A model generated the notes under the pieces. It did no database searches. It saw only the letters and a list, made by a program, of their open reading frames with translations, and was not told the origin of the DNA. The position numbers and the translations under genes were made by a program. Shown here piece after piece: positions 43,020 to 55,113 of a stretch of DNA of 64,000 nt. Position 1 is the stretch's first letter, and each line of letters starts with the position of its first letter. The stretch comes from Ceratothoa steindachneri (lineage: Eukaryota > Arthropoda > Malacostraca > Isopoda > Cymothoidae). The stretch covers positions 1,754,631 to 1,818,630 of the forward strand of contig OZ018326.1 in assembly GCA_963969495.1 (NCBI GenBank). The letters run 5' to 3'.

Positions 43020-46000
43020 GATCAACTGTATATTCTGAAATATATCATACACAACCATATGCACGTGTTTTTATTAACATACAGAGGGCTAACTAAAAAA
43101 ATGATGGTTGCTTCATAATTTTTCTAAGCGTGTATTGTTTAATCAAACTTTGTGTTGTGTTGATTGCATTTGAGAATGGTCTTTTCCTTCAAATTAATTG
43201 GGAGTATTTAGGAGCATATATCGTTATGCTTCTCTTAGTTTTCGTCTGTATCTGCATTATTTCTGTGACCAGAGTACAAGTTTCTCTTCTCTTCATACAT
43301 TAAATTATGTCTGATACTTTGGTTACATAATTTAACTCTTAAGCTAATGAGCGCCCGCTTTGTTTCTCACAATGAACATAGGAGTCACCAGCGTTCGTAA
43401 AGCCCTGTTTTTTACAACTCCAAAATTAATAATACAATAAAGAGAAAATACAATTTATTTGTATCAGAAAAAGAAGACACAAAATGAGATATCATTGGCC
43501 CTTCACAATATTTACTAAAAGGAAAATAATAATTATATTGAAATGGGTAGAGATTTTTATATACCGAAGCACTTATCAACTCTGTCTGTAAAGGTCCGCA
43601 TAAATGGATGACGTGGTAAGGAAAGGTTTACTTACCATTATATGTCCATTTGTTTCTCGGTGATTTAATCTGTATTCCAAACTAAAAAAAAATAATTTAG
43701 GTTTTTTATATAGGTTATTGGAATATTCTTAAGATTTTTTTTTATTGCCGCTGTAATTCTTCTTTAGTCTAAATGTCGAGAGCAGAAAGGGGCTGCGAAA
43801 TATTAGAGGTAAAACTAGAAGATAAACTGGATCAGCCACCTGGAATAATCTTGAAATCAATATAGTTTCTGTGTTCGCTATAGAATTTATATAAGAAACT
43901 CTCTTTAATTTTAGAAAGTGCAGAATACATGATAACTTAACCAGTGCGTGGTAGCGTAAGGTTTAATAATGAGGTCAGTTTCGGTATGGGGTTTATCATT
44001 CTAATTTCATTTATACTCGTATACTGAGAAAAATATTTTAAAGGTGATGTCAGGTAAGCCAGCGCTACATCAATTATTTTCAATCATAATAATAATATTT
44101 ATCAAGGTCCAAATAAGTTACCCGTGCAATGATTTTGGTCAAAATAAAATTATAGAATCCATATTGATGATAGAAATATCACAATTAACTTTTCAGATGA
44201 GTAATCGAAATTTAGCTATTTCACCCCAAATCTCACTGGTTAAAGAATATTTAAATGTAGCATGGTTAGGGGAAATAACGCTCTTTAATTCTGTAATTAA
44301 ATGAGAAAATAGAAGGGATAGACAACTTTGATTAGCTTCTGGCTTTCTAGTTTCAGGATCTTTAAAGGATGATCTGGATTTAAATAAGCTTTTTTTTAAT
44401 GATTTATAGAGTATATTGGTATTATATAAAGATATAGATCGTATATATAATTTGATTTTACCAATGAGGTGGATCCATACTCCAAATTGTCTTAAAAACA
44501 GAAACATTGAATTGTCACTTTTTTCTCATGACATCAGAAAAAACAATGTAGGAATTATAATTTTTTGTTTAACTAATTGGATACAAATGGCAAGATTTTA
44601 TTTTCATTTTTACTTGCGTGGGATTTTTCTACTGATTCTATTTCATCTTTTAACGCTGATTTCAAATCTAAAATCTGATGTGTGAAATTGATGATATTTC
44701 TCGAAATAACCGTATTTAATTTTGTACCAGATCTGATGATGACTTTATTCAAGTAGACATGTATGCTTAATTTTTTCTGATATATCTGTGGGTGCCCAAA
44801 ACCTTTTCGTCTTAGGCCCAATATACATAATAAAGTTTTTGCCCAGTTCAAGACAAGAAATGAGCTCTACAAACTGCCATAATCCTGATGAAATTCTTCG
44901 TAAAATGGACAAAAATGAACGAAAATGTCTAACCTCTGCAGTTCCAATGGTTTGAAGACAACCAAACAACCAGATACACCAAGTTACTGCTATTTTTTTC
45001 CTGGTCAACAATAAAGTTCTTGGCAAGTAAAACAGGCATAATATCTCCTATACCTGTATTCCCTTTCCAATTAGGAGTTTCATGGCATTGTCTCAGATTC
45101 GGAAGACTCCTCATCTAATGCAAAATCGTCTTAAGCCCCCAAGGGTTTTACTCAGCGGAACTGAATGACTTATAAAGTCATATGGCACTTTCTTATGTAT
45201 CAGAAAATCTATTAAGCGCCGGTCTAAATGGAAAATAACTTCAATACCCTCTCATATTTGAGAACACGAGACGAGGATTTTGTAAATATTTTTCAGACGA
45301 CAAGAAATTTGTTTATTGCTGAGATATCTCTTTTGTTCTACATGTTATCTTATATAAGCCTACAAATTGGAGTTTGTTTTTTGATAATTTTAAGCACTGT
45401 CTCAATTGTGCTCTCTTGTTATAGTGTCAATGTTTTAGAACATTCTCTTTTGGTCTCTCGGTGACTTTTAAAGAAACTCATGGTGACATAATAATGTCAT
45501 TGACTTACTAAAATATAAGGAACACAACTTGATCATTTGTGTAGCTAACATAAAATTCTTTACTAAGTTCCCATGCTATCTTTCTATGTGGGACAATCGA
45601 GCTCGAGAGAAACACTAGACCTAGAAGGAATAGCTCATACGTGAAATTGGAAGCTGAGATGCCAAAAATCATGAATGCCCCAATTGTAAGTCGAGAGAAA
45701 ATGATTCTCCCCCACATCTCGACGGTCGTTTAATGAAGCAGCGTAATATGGAATTGAATACTGACAGAGAATGCTTTGAGCGCATAGTATCTGCCTTTCC
45801 TTTATTTCATTTGAGAAAATCGACGTCGGCGTATTTGATAGACCTCATATTCGTTCCATTGTAAGTTATGTAGAATCTTTCCGAAAAATGAATGACAAGG
45901 AGAATAGATCGTGGAACTCATTCATGTAGGTTATACCAAACTTTCGGGATAATGGACAAGTTGCTTATGTAATCGCGATAATGACTAATGAATTATTTAT

Positions 46001-48290
46001 TATTAACAATGTCAGTTTTGAATTCTTCTTGATTTTAAGTCAAGTGGCTTTCATTTCGCGTGAAAGCTGGCACTTGGTGTTGATTGATGATGACAAATTA
46101 TTCTGCTTCTCCATGCCTGCCTATAATTAGTACTCGAACGGCGTCAGATTGCATGGTGTCACCATTATTGGGATGCCAGCGGTCGCTGGCTGCGCCAGTA
46201 AGAACAAAGTCTGCTAACAAAAATGGCATGCAGCCACTTCTTCAGATTAATAAACATACGACCTTCAAAACTTTCAATAAAACCGGGACTAACCTTGAGA
46301 AGACGTTGACAAAAAGATTATTCTAAGGATAATTTAAAACCATATAAGGGTACCAAATTTTATTAGAATCCGCTGAATAGTTATGATGTTATTGCCAAAA
46401 CAATTAATTCGCAGGCTAACTTTGGGAGGACTTTGGCAATTATATCATTTAAAGGAGAATGTAAAACAACATAAGGGTTTAAAATATCGTTAGAATCAAC
46501 TAAACACTTACAATGTTATTATCTTTATAAACAAAAGCAAAACGGGGACCGACGAACCCACCGACATAGTAAGATTATAGAGTCACACGCGATTAAAAAA
46601 CCCCATATTTATGAGGGTTTAGTTAGTTGAAGGTAGTTGCATTTCCCTAATCTTGGATGCACCATGATAGTTCAAATTTAACGCCCAGTTTTAGGTCCTG
46701 CCAGAAGTTTGCCAGTGGATTCAGACCGAGAGAATGAGGTAAATAGCCATAAAAGGGATATTGTTCTCGTGCAACTACTACTTGGTCGACGCAGACTTTA
46801 AACCTATGTCATTCTCCTGCTGTTAACTCACATTCTGATCACTTTGGGAGATTTGGGGGCTGAAGGCAGCATTTAAACTCACAGGACAACTTGTTACTTC
46901 TCTTAATTCATGCTGCCATCACAAAAGGTGTGACGTAACATATCCCTTGCCATGAAATTAAATGCAGCCCCAGAGATTTATAGAGCCACCATCATCCTTT
47001 ACACTCCGCACGATGCACTCTTCCTTTCACTGCTCACTGGTCTGTTGCGAACTCTAACGTTGCATAAGATCGGTAACAACTAAAACTTGGAGTCGTCGGA
47101 GCTTAATACACGACTTCACTAAAACATGTTCAATTTGTGGAGACCACATACCCAAACGAGTTAAAGTCGGTTCTACTAAAGGTTTATCAGAGGCTCCACA
47201 TGACTATAGGTATTGTGCAAGCATTTTCCGACGGAATTCCTGTCTTCTGTTTATTCATTATGCAGTTCAACTGCGGATTAATTACGATCATGAAAATTCA
47301 TGTGAATTTAGGGCTTGTAGTTACGTTAAATAATGACTATAGATAGGATAGTCCAGAAAGAGGTCAGTCTTGGATGCTTTCACATTCTCGCATCCTTTCA
47401 ACACTTCAACAAGACCGGAATGTCATCCGCCTTCCTTATCTTCATTATTTGTCAATGGAAAGCCAAAATCGTATGAATCCAAATCGCACTGTGAAACCAT
47501 GAGTATAATAAAAATTTTCAAAGCATTTGATATTTAACAGAAAATCACTTATATAAAATGAATTTAAAATAGTTTTTTATGAAAATAAAGAAATACAAAC
47601 ATCTCCGGAAACATTTTTTAGAATATTAGAATAAAAGTCATTCTTATGACATAATTGCACAAACTTAAAAGGTGATTTAGTGAAATTTATCTCTACGCAG
47701 TTGTCTTTAAGATTGTTTAACTTTGCCTTTGTTATTTTTATTTTTTTAAAGTTTATATTTACAAATGCAGTTTTCCTTCTTTTTTCAGTCATTTTATTCT
47801 CTTTCATTTATTTTTCAGATCCTCACGTAAACATGGGTTCATAATCTTTCTTTAGCTGTTGCCAAGTGCTTTAGAATCGAGGATTTGTGCGATTTTCATT
47901 GTAGATAATGAATGATCTAATATGCAAATAACTGAGTACGATTTTTTCCCAAATATCTTCTTTCCTCTATTTGAGAACCTTGTTTATAAGTTGTAATATG
48001 GCCTTGTTCTTTATTCTGTACAACACAACATATGCGGAGAATTTAAGAGTAAGTTAGTACTGGCCTGCCTAATGCTATATTTAATTTTATATCTTTCTCT
48101 TTATTCTCTAAGCGAGTATACTGGATAATCTGTATCGCTGGAGTTAATGTTTTTATTCTCAAGGTTATGTGTATTATGTAAACCTTTGATGCTAATTTTA
48201 AAATCTAAACTTTTACATTTGGTCTATATATAACAGCATCCTTTTTCTTTCTATAGGCTCTAGTCTAATTTATGCTGAGAAATTGGTATT
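43020..48290. other. Unassigned AT-rich DNA
   Basis: Over 5 kb with no domain recognised. Minus-strand open stretches at 44193-44507, 44573-44851 and 44745-45026 overlap and contain readable but unidentifiable protein ('DIMPVLLAKNFIVDQEKNS' near 45035), possibly an unknown decayed gene or transposon. The plus-strand stretch 45228-45464 is hydrophobic. A diverged tandem repeat lies at 46287-46545. Confidence 0.45.
46287..46545. repeat. Diverged tandem duplication, period about 127 bp
   Basis: 46287-46413 and 46414-46540 share, in order, GACTAAC(C/T)TTG, AAAAC.A.ATAAGGG, TTAGAATC and ATGTTATT at about 70% identity. A third start (GGGGACCGACGAACCC) appears at about 46542. Confidence 0.6.
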
Positions 48291-48361
48291 ATAGGGAATT
48301 TTTGAATATTAATACTTATTTTTCAATTTCTTTCAAATTTATCATGTTGCCTATTCTCAGT
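48291..48361. repeat. Direct repeat, left copy
   Basis: ATAGGGAATTTTTGAATATT...CTATTCTCAGT; about 72 bp that recurs in the same orientation at 53121-53192 with about four substitutions and one small indel. The two copies bracket the mariner-LINE composite. Confidence 0.85.
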
Positions 48362-48519
48362 GCCGTTGACCTCGCCATTCGTATCTTGTTTCTTTTGAGG
48401 CAAGCGATTATTTGACTTACATACGAGGGGCGGTCAATGAGTTTTGTGAACGGGTATGGCAAAACAGAGTAACAAAGAGTAACAAGGAAAGAAAGTACCC
48501 TAGAAGACCTTACGGCCAA

Positions 48520-49040
48520 TTCAATGAGGATACCTTTGGACTAGCAGTCGAGCGAGCACATCTCTGCTCAAATGCTTTACGTCCTTTCACTGCCATTTTT
48601 CAAGATCCAGTTGACAACTTCCACTGGAAGTGCTTTCCAACTACATACCGCAAGTACTGTACGTGAAATATTTTCCACACAGATCGCGGTTGTAACGGTT
48701 AAGTTCAAGTTTAAAGCCGTGATTTCTTGTTCTGCTCTATACAAGTGTAACAATATCCCTGTAGTCTACATTGTCAAACCCTCGAAGTATTTTGAAAACT
48801 TCGATAAACTGACTACGCAGTCTACGGGTTTCCAACGAGAACAGATCTAATTCCTTTAATCTATCTTCATAACTTTTATGTCTGATAGAGGGAATCAGTT
48901 TGTTTGCCCTGGCTTACACGCGTTTCAATCTCGCGATGTCCTTTCGAAATAAGGACTCTAAAAATGTACGGCATACTCCAGGTGTGGTCGAAAAAGTAAA
49001 TTGTACAAACACAGTACAATCACCTGGTTCTGATATCCAA
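48520..49040 (-). pseudogene. CR1/L2-like LINE C-terminal region
   Basis: Minus-strand pieces across frames read 'LIPSIRHKSYEDRLKELDLF', 'SLETRRLRSQFIEVFKILRG' and 'FDNVDYRDIVTL', then 'SRTRNHGFKLNLNRYNR'. These blocks (R.DY..RL..L.L..L..RR.R.., then F.L) are the usual C-terminal stretch of CR1/L2/Rex-type elements. Interrupted by stops. Confidence 0.72.
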
Positions 49041-49047
49041 ACTAGCG

Positions 49048-49935
49048 CTATATGTAGCCTAGCATCCTTTGGGCCTTTTTCTCCGCCTCAATGCACTGTT
49101 TCGAGAACTTGAGGTCACTAGTGATTGTTACACCCAAGTCCTTCTCAGTCATGGTGGATTGAAGAGCAGTGCCCTTAAGGATATACTGAGATTGGGGGTT
49201 TCGGTGGCCGATATGCATCACTTTGCATTTGTTCACGTTAAAAGGCATTTGCTACGTGTCCGACCACTCCCCAATCTTTCGAAGATCTTTCTGCAGGTAG
49301 GCAGTATTTCCATTTTTTGCAACGTTCATACGAAGCTTAGTATCGTTGGCCAATTTGGAAATCTTGTCAACCATGTCACCGTCCATGTCTTTAACGTAGA
49401 TGATGAATAGTAGTGGTCCCAGGACAAAACCTTGAGGCACCACGCTAAAACAGGCACCCACTTAGAAGACTGTCCATTCACCACCACCCGTTGCCGTCTG
49501 CCACTTAGCCAGTTCTCTATCCAGCCGGCTACTTTTCCGTTTATGCCCAGCACTCGCACTTTCTGGAGAAGGCGGCGGTGTGGTACCTTATCAAAGGCTT
49601 TCTGAAAGTCTAAGTATACCACATCCACCGCCTTGTCCCAATCGTGCTCACTGAAGACGAAGTGGAAGAATTTCACAAGGTTCGTCAGGCATGACCGTTG
49701 CCGTCGGAAGCAGTGCTGGGAACTCTTCAGTAGCAGATTTGACTCTAAATGCGACGTCATTTGGTCCACGATGTTGCTCTCCATGAGTTTACCGACTATC
49801 GAAGTCAGACTAATAGGTCGGTAGTTCGACGGTTGGCTACGGTCTCCTTTGTTGAAGATAGGAGTCACCTCCGCTCCACGCCAGTCTCTGGGAATGCATT
49901 CAGTCCCGATTGACATGTTGAAGATTGCGTGCAGG
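49048..49935 (-). pseudogene. CR1/L2-like reverse transcriptase, broken
   Basis: 'IPRDWRGAEVTPIFNKGDRS' and 'PSNYRPISLTSIVGKLMES' open the RT. Motif A is 'VVYLDFQKAFDKVPHRRLL', with Asp present. 'WLSGRRQRVVVNGQSSKWV' follows. After a frameshift near 49450 comes 'VPQGFVLGPLLFIIYVKDMD', then motif C as 'KLANDTKL', where FADD has become LAND, losing the first catalytic Asp. 'FNVNKCKVMHIGHRN' and 'EKDLGVTITSDLKFSKQC' end the palm/thumb. The copy is inactive on motif C alone. Confidence 0.85.
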
Positions 49936-50115
49936 GGGTCTGTACAGCACTAAAGTCCTGTATCTGTCAGGACCTATCTCTAGGTCAACAACTTGTAGTT
50001 CATGGTCAGATAAAAAATTGCAATCCGTCGAATTGAGAGTATCCTTGACATACAACATCACACCGCTTCCCTCTCTGTCTGGCCTATTTTTCAGGTACGG
50101 CATACTCTGTTTCAA
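49925..50115 (-). pseudogene. LINE endonuclease middle fragment
   Basis: The translation reads 'NRPDREGSGVMLYVKDTLN' and 'HELQVVDLEIGPDRYRTLVL', ending 'YRPPA'. This is the GGG.M.Y block and the strand leading to the YRPP motif of an apurinic-type endonuclease. The N-terminal Glu-containing part and the C-terminal SDH part are both deleted. The last codons run straight into RT sequence at about 49935. Confidence 0.75.
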
Positions 50116-50159
50116 ACGCTCCTATGGGTGCGTTCCACGACATCTTGAATTAGGTATGC

Positions 50160-51130
50160 TGCAAGGCCTATCCTTTAAAGGAGAGATGTACCCCGTCCCT
50201 TTGGTAGAGGTCGTCTCTACCGATAAAGGTACGATAGGGGTCCATGAAGAAGACTCCTTCTGCCCCGCAGAGATCCGCCAACCTTCTGTTCACTGCGACG
50301 TTTCTCTCGTGAGCGGTTCGGGATGGATCTCTTCTCGGAAGCATCCTAACCACGACACGTTTGCGGGTTTCAAGCCCTATGACATCCACGGCTCTTATCA
50401 CCGTTTGAATGGTCTTACCACTGAGGCCAACTTACCCTCTCTGAGGTAGAGGTCGTTGCCACTTACCATCAAAGCAAAAACTGAATTCTCAGAAATCTGA
50501 GCTTTCTCTGCCTCTACTCTGATGTTGTGGTTACCCCGTCCTGGCAGGCAGCTTACCTTCACGCTAGTGCGAAGGCGTGCCGCTAGCAGCGGCTGCAGAT
50601 CCCGTATTTGCGAGTCACCAATGATGGTAACCTTAGGACACTTGGTCTCTGAAGACGGGGTCTTTCCTTCTTTTTCTTATCCCCCTTTTTCTTCTTGTTT
50701 ATCTGTTTTTTTTCTATTTTGGGTTTTTGTTCTTTTGTTTCAACTTTATTCTTTTTATTTTTTGTCCTTTCTTCTTTTTCTCTCTTTCTCTCGCCTCAGC
50801 TAGCATAGCCTCAGATGATGCCAGAATCTCCGCTCGGGTACAAGGGGATTGCGACACGTCAGTGGGCGGCGCCTCTTCTAGGCATAGAATCTGAGCTGCG
50901 TGAAGGGCTTCGAGTTTCTCCAACTTTCTTTCAAGGATTTTAGCTCTCTCGTCTGAGGCTCTATTGATGTCTTTCACGTTCTTCACCTCTCGCGTCAGTA
51001 TACAGGTAGTGCAGATATTTTCCTTGCTGAATTTTGAGTAGCAGCCCTCCGGAAAGTCAACGCACTACTTTTTTAACTGGCATGTTGCCCAGTTGGGTTA
51101 TAGACGAGCGGCTCCTTTTTTGCTTGTCAT
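50160..51130 (-). pseudogene. LINE ORF1: Cys-rich start, coiled coil, SGNH esterase
   Basis: The ATG near 51130 opens 'MTSKKGAARL'. A Cys-rich segment (CVDFPEGC, then ICTTC) follows, then a Lys/Glu coiled coil ('LERKLEKLEALHAAQI', 50986-50714). After a slip in an A-run near 50712 comes 'KVTIIGDSQIRDLQPLL' (about 50645), the GDS block with the catalytic Ser. Then 'ALMVSGNDLYLREGK' (about 50480) has the GxND block, and 'LYQRDGVHLSFKG' (about 50205-50168) has the DxxH block. These are the Ser, Gly, Asn and His of an SGNH hydrolase. Such esterase-like ORF1 proteins are known in CR1/L2 LINEs, where the role is uncertain. At least three stops and two frameshifts are present. Confidence 0.75.
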
Positions 51131-52184
51131 TTTGAGCCCTTTGTCTCTATCTGAAAACTCGTGACCAATCAATGATGAAAAAGGGGGTTGGTGAGTTCTC
51201 CCCACGTGAGTCGCTCCCGCCTATCGATCAGAGAGGTTTCGGATCTTTCAAAAGGCACGCTCCATGTGCTGCTGTTTGTCCGACCGAGTCGTCAAACCTC
51301 GGCGTAACGTAGCTCACTACCAAGCAGCAATGACGGTCCCCGAAGTGGCCATCGATTTCTCACCAGGTGAACAATGGAGCACGCCCCGTACTAAACTCCT
51401 ACTATTTCCCTTCACGACGGCGAGGATCTCGGAGTAGCTTTCAATGGATATCCCGCCACACCAAGAGACTCGACCTAAGGCTTTTTATTGGCCTGGCAAC
51501 CAACCTGGGAACAAAACGCCGTCACCTCCTACCGATGCTACGAGAGGCACCCTTTAACGGTCACTGGAAATGGTCAATACTTACGCGCCAAGGAAGGGGT
51601 TATAGGAGAACTACCCTCACCCCATTACTCGTGCTCCAACGCCTAGGAAACCTCTAGTCCTAGTCTCTCGCAACCAGTGAGCGTCGATTGACGTTGTTTA
51701 TAGAGATTCCAAAGGCTCTCTTCAGACGCATGAGGTACCTGCCAGGTCCTTATATGTAGAAAGATGGAAAAAGGGTAAGAGTACCATGATTCTAGTAAGG
51801 TATTTTTGTGTATACGGGAAAGAGATAGAATAAAAGTTAAAAAAGAGTAGGATAGAGTAGAAAAAAAGGACGCACTTAGTCTGTAACCTCGTTTCCGACC
51901 AAATCGACAAAGAAAGCCCTACCAGGGGTACGCAGAAGAGAGGTACCCCAGCCAACATAGCTCGAAAATTCAAAGGTACGCATAAGCTCTCTTCCTGCGA
52001 CAAGGGGGCGTCACCCCTCTCCCTCTATTTTCTCAGAGAGAGAGAAAGAGAGAATGTGGATGGCTGTTTGTGGGAGATGTTAGGACAAGTTATGACAAGT
52101 CAAGACTTGCAGCCGCACGCTCCTGCCTCGTCTATTTAAGAAGCAGTAGCTGATCGCAGATCGTCAGTCACAAATTTTTCAACA

Positions 52185-52880
52185 ATGGACAGGGTTGAGC
52201 ACCGCGCAGTTATCAAATTTTTGACCAAGGAATGCAAGAATGCAAAAGAGATCCATGAACGCATGGTTGCAGTGTACACCGACACCGCTCCTTCCTATGC
52301 AACCATTGCTCGCTGGAATAGGGAGTTCCGCCATGGTCGTGATTCCTTTGAAGATGACCGTCGTCCAGGATGCCCGTCCGTCGTGACCAACAAGGACAAT
52401 GTGGCCCGTGTGTAGAGGATGATCCTCGAAAATCGACGGGTGAAGATCGAAGAAATCGAGCGAGAACTTGGAATATCAGATGAAAGAGTTTTCAACATCA
52501 TCCACGACAATTTATTTATGACCAAGATCTCTGCCCATTGAGTCTCTCGAAACCTTACGCCATTTGATCGATTTCAACGTCGTCAAAGTCCAAAAGGCCG
52601 GAGTTGCACAATCTGCCCTGCGCGAGTGCTGATTCGAGGAGCTCAACCATCTTCCCCTTCAGTCCAGATCTGACCACTAGTGACTACTTTTTATTCCGCC
52701 AGCTCAAGGTTGCACTGCGTGGACGCCGGTTTTGGGACGATGAAGATGTCAGGCTCGCCGTCAAGGAGTGAATTGAACAGCAGTCGGGAGATTTCTGGTT
52801 GTCGGGAATTCTAAGCCACAGGAACAAGTAGAGCAAGTGCATGGAATTCGAGGGTAGTTCTATTGAAAAATAATACAACA
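52185..52880 (+). pseudogene. Mariner transposase remnant, internally deleted (copy A)
   Basis: The start ATG at 52185 opens 'MDRVEHRAVIKFLTKECKNA', then 'APSYATIARWNREFRHGRDS' and 'ENRRVKIEEIERELGISDER', the DNA-binding half of a mariner transposase, with a stop at 52414. At about 52555, after 'VSRNLTPFDRF', the sequence passes directly into the C-terminal part (ALRECGFEKLNH region of copy B), removing the first two catalytic aspartates. The two sides are in different frames. Confidence 0.82.
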
Positions 52881-52941
52881 CTTTTCTTCATATCTCGTTT
52901 TCTTATATCCGAATTGCAAAACTTATTGACCGCCCCTCGTA

Positions 52942-55032
52942 CATATGTCATATACAATTTGATTGTTTAGGATCTCAGGTCACATTAGTAGAGGAAAGAC
53001 AGTTGTGTAGATTGAGTCTAGCATATTGCTGAGACCCCACTCTCTGCTGGAAGCCGGCTTACAACTCAAATCCAATTCTGGTCGCACGAACTCGTTCATC
53101 ACAGCTTACTTTTTCTTATCATAGGGAATTTCTGAATATTAATACTTATTTTCCAATTTCTTTCAAATTTATCTATGTTTCCTATTCTCAGTACCTTTGG
53201 CCCTTCTGATTACGCTTTCGGGACTATGTCGCTGAATTTCCTTTCTGATTTTGATTTTCCTCTGTTTTCTGTAGGTAATGAAAGGGTAATAGTTGTTCGC
53301 GTGTTCATACGTAATACAATAAGGAAATTATTGTAAAAAATATTTTCCTTGAAGTATTCCACGATTCCTTTAGTTTCTTCGAAAGGCCTTAACTGTAAAA
53401 TCTATAGGCGATATAGGCCTGTAGATAATCAGAAGGTTTGAAATTTTTCTGACTTGGGAAAAATATCTGTCTTGATGATGTTGTGTGAAGCTCGTGTGTG
53501 GTTGAACCTAAAATAGGTAGGGTAGTCTTAATTTCATCTTCTGTTGTTCTCATAGGACCAACCTAGTATTTTCTGCTCTGACTTACTGCATGGGCTTGAG
53601 GCACTTTATTTATTTTGTGTCTTAGGTTCTCTTGCACTATATATTCTGTATCTTGACTTATACCCTCATATTTCTATTGTGTTATCGTAAAATCTGACTA
53701 CCACTACCTGGATTTTTTTCTTTATGTTATTTATAAGGTACTGCTTTTATCATTAATTTTTTTTTGTCCCTGGTATTTTACCTTTAGCTTGGTGTATTAG
53801 TCGAGAGATCTGAGGTTCTCTTTCATTTATTTTTTAAACAAATAATTGCAGCTTTTTCTTTTTGCCCCTTATTAAGAATATCATTTCCTTCTTCATTTTC
53901 CTTAGATTTTCCTCTTTCTCTGTGTGTTCGTTCTCTCCACATCGTCTAGGAAGCCTTATTGATTCTTCAGTTTTTATTTTTAATCTCTTATCTCCTTTAA
54001 TTATAGTAAAGTGCGGGAGAGATGGTCTCTGTTTCTTTTTTTATTGTTTGCTTCCTTCCGATCGTCTGTCAATAGCATCAACTCCTCGTCAAGTTATTCA
54101 AGTGAAAAGTCGACCAACTCTGTTGGTATGTATTCGTTTACTTCCTCTATAAATTTCCTCTACACTGCTCTTTGGTATTGTTTCATAATAGGTAAAGGTA
54201 TCTAGATATATTAGGCTCGGATTCATTTGAATCAGCCTCCTAATATGATAGGGTCAAGCATGTTTGCGGTTTCATGTCCATATCTAGTGGCATTTTACAA
54301 GTGCTTAGTACGATGAACCCACTCTACTGAACATATTTCTGCTACGCATTTAAAGGCTACAACATTTATTATTTTCTATAACAGCGCAGTAATGTTTTCC
54401 CTTGTGGATTACTTGATATGACGGTGCAAATTGATAATTAACTTCTCCTTTTTTTCACTGTTTACTCCATAATCGGAGATTGGGTACATTATTTAAGTAG
54501 ATCTTTCTAATGATATTTCGATAGTTGCTGTTTTTTCGATAATTTTATTTGTATATTTGCATAATTTTCTGATTTATATATCATTTCTTTCCCCATATTT
54601 TTGCAATAAACTTTAATAAATTAGGATATGGATCGTTTGCAATCTTTGTTGTGCTCTTTCCAGTATTTCTCCACGAAGATCGACCTTGTGAGAAGTTTCC
54701 ATTTTTGGAGGATGTCGAATGATCAGCTTAATAGGATTACTGTCCTCGTGAGGTGAATCGAAATCTTACCTAAATGCGAGTCTTTCATGTTACTTTTCTT
54801 CGTACCGACAATTGCAGGACAAAAGCACACATCTTCTTTAATTTCCTGGACCACCTCTTTCACTTAAGTTTCCATGGATAGGGCATCGGGTCGCTCTCAT
54901 TAATCTTGAAGATGAGAACTTTGTCCTTCTTAGACAATTCCTTCCGTTTTACTAGGGTCATTCGACGTCGATATATGGCATATTGAGCGTTTGTTTGGCT
55001 TGATTGTTTTAATTTTCTTTCCCCTCTCTTAT

Positions 55033-55034
<2 letters not shown>
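52942..55034. other. Unassigned AT-rich DNA
   Basis: Contains the right-hand 72-bp direct repeat (53121-53192). Otherwise T-rich with no domain recognised; the open stretches at 53862-54152 and 54011-54205 are low-complexity Phe/Ser/Leu-rich. Confidence 0.5.
53121..53192. repeat. Direct repeat, right copy
   Basis: Second copy of the 48291-48361 sequence. Similarity stops at both edges, so it is neither an LTR nor a target duplication of the mariner. Confidence 0.85.

Positions 55035-55109
<75 letters not shown>
55035..55109. repeat. (AT)n microsatellite
   Basis: AT run of 75 bases followed by ACATAC units. Confidence 0.97.

Positions 55110-55113
<4 letters not shown>

Larger units (their letters stand above)
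48471..52045 (-). mobile_element. CR1/L2-like LINE inserted in mariner copy A
   Basis: On the minus strand: about 900 bp of leader (52045-51131), ORF1 with zinc-binding Cys, coiled coil and SGNH domain (51130-50160), a piece of endonuclease (50115-49930), RT (49916-49048) and C-terminal region to about 48520. The 3' end has two TTGTTACTC units, like the short tandem tails of CR1/L2 elements, and no poly(A). Deletions remove the start of the endonuclease and fuse its middle to RT. Apparent flanking AGAG sequences on both sides do not give a clear target duplication. Confidence 0.8.
48424..52939 (+). mobile_element. Deleted mariner copy A, split by a LINE
   Basis: TIRs CGAGGGGCGGTCAATGAGTT (48424 on) and CGAGGGGCGGTCAATAAGTT (reversed, ending 52939) are flanked by TA on both sides. 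Only about 48424-48470 and 52046-52939 belong to the mariner; the rest is an inserted LINE. Removing it leaves about 940 bp, matching copy B at 61025-61957. The transposase part keeps the helix-turn-helix region and the C-terminal third, with the same internal deletion as copy B. Confidence 0.87.

Noticed and set aside
52295..52525. Minus-strand frame of 76 residues
   Set aside because: Antisense shadow of the mariner transposase DNA-binding region.
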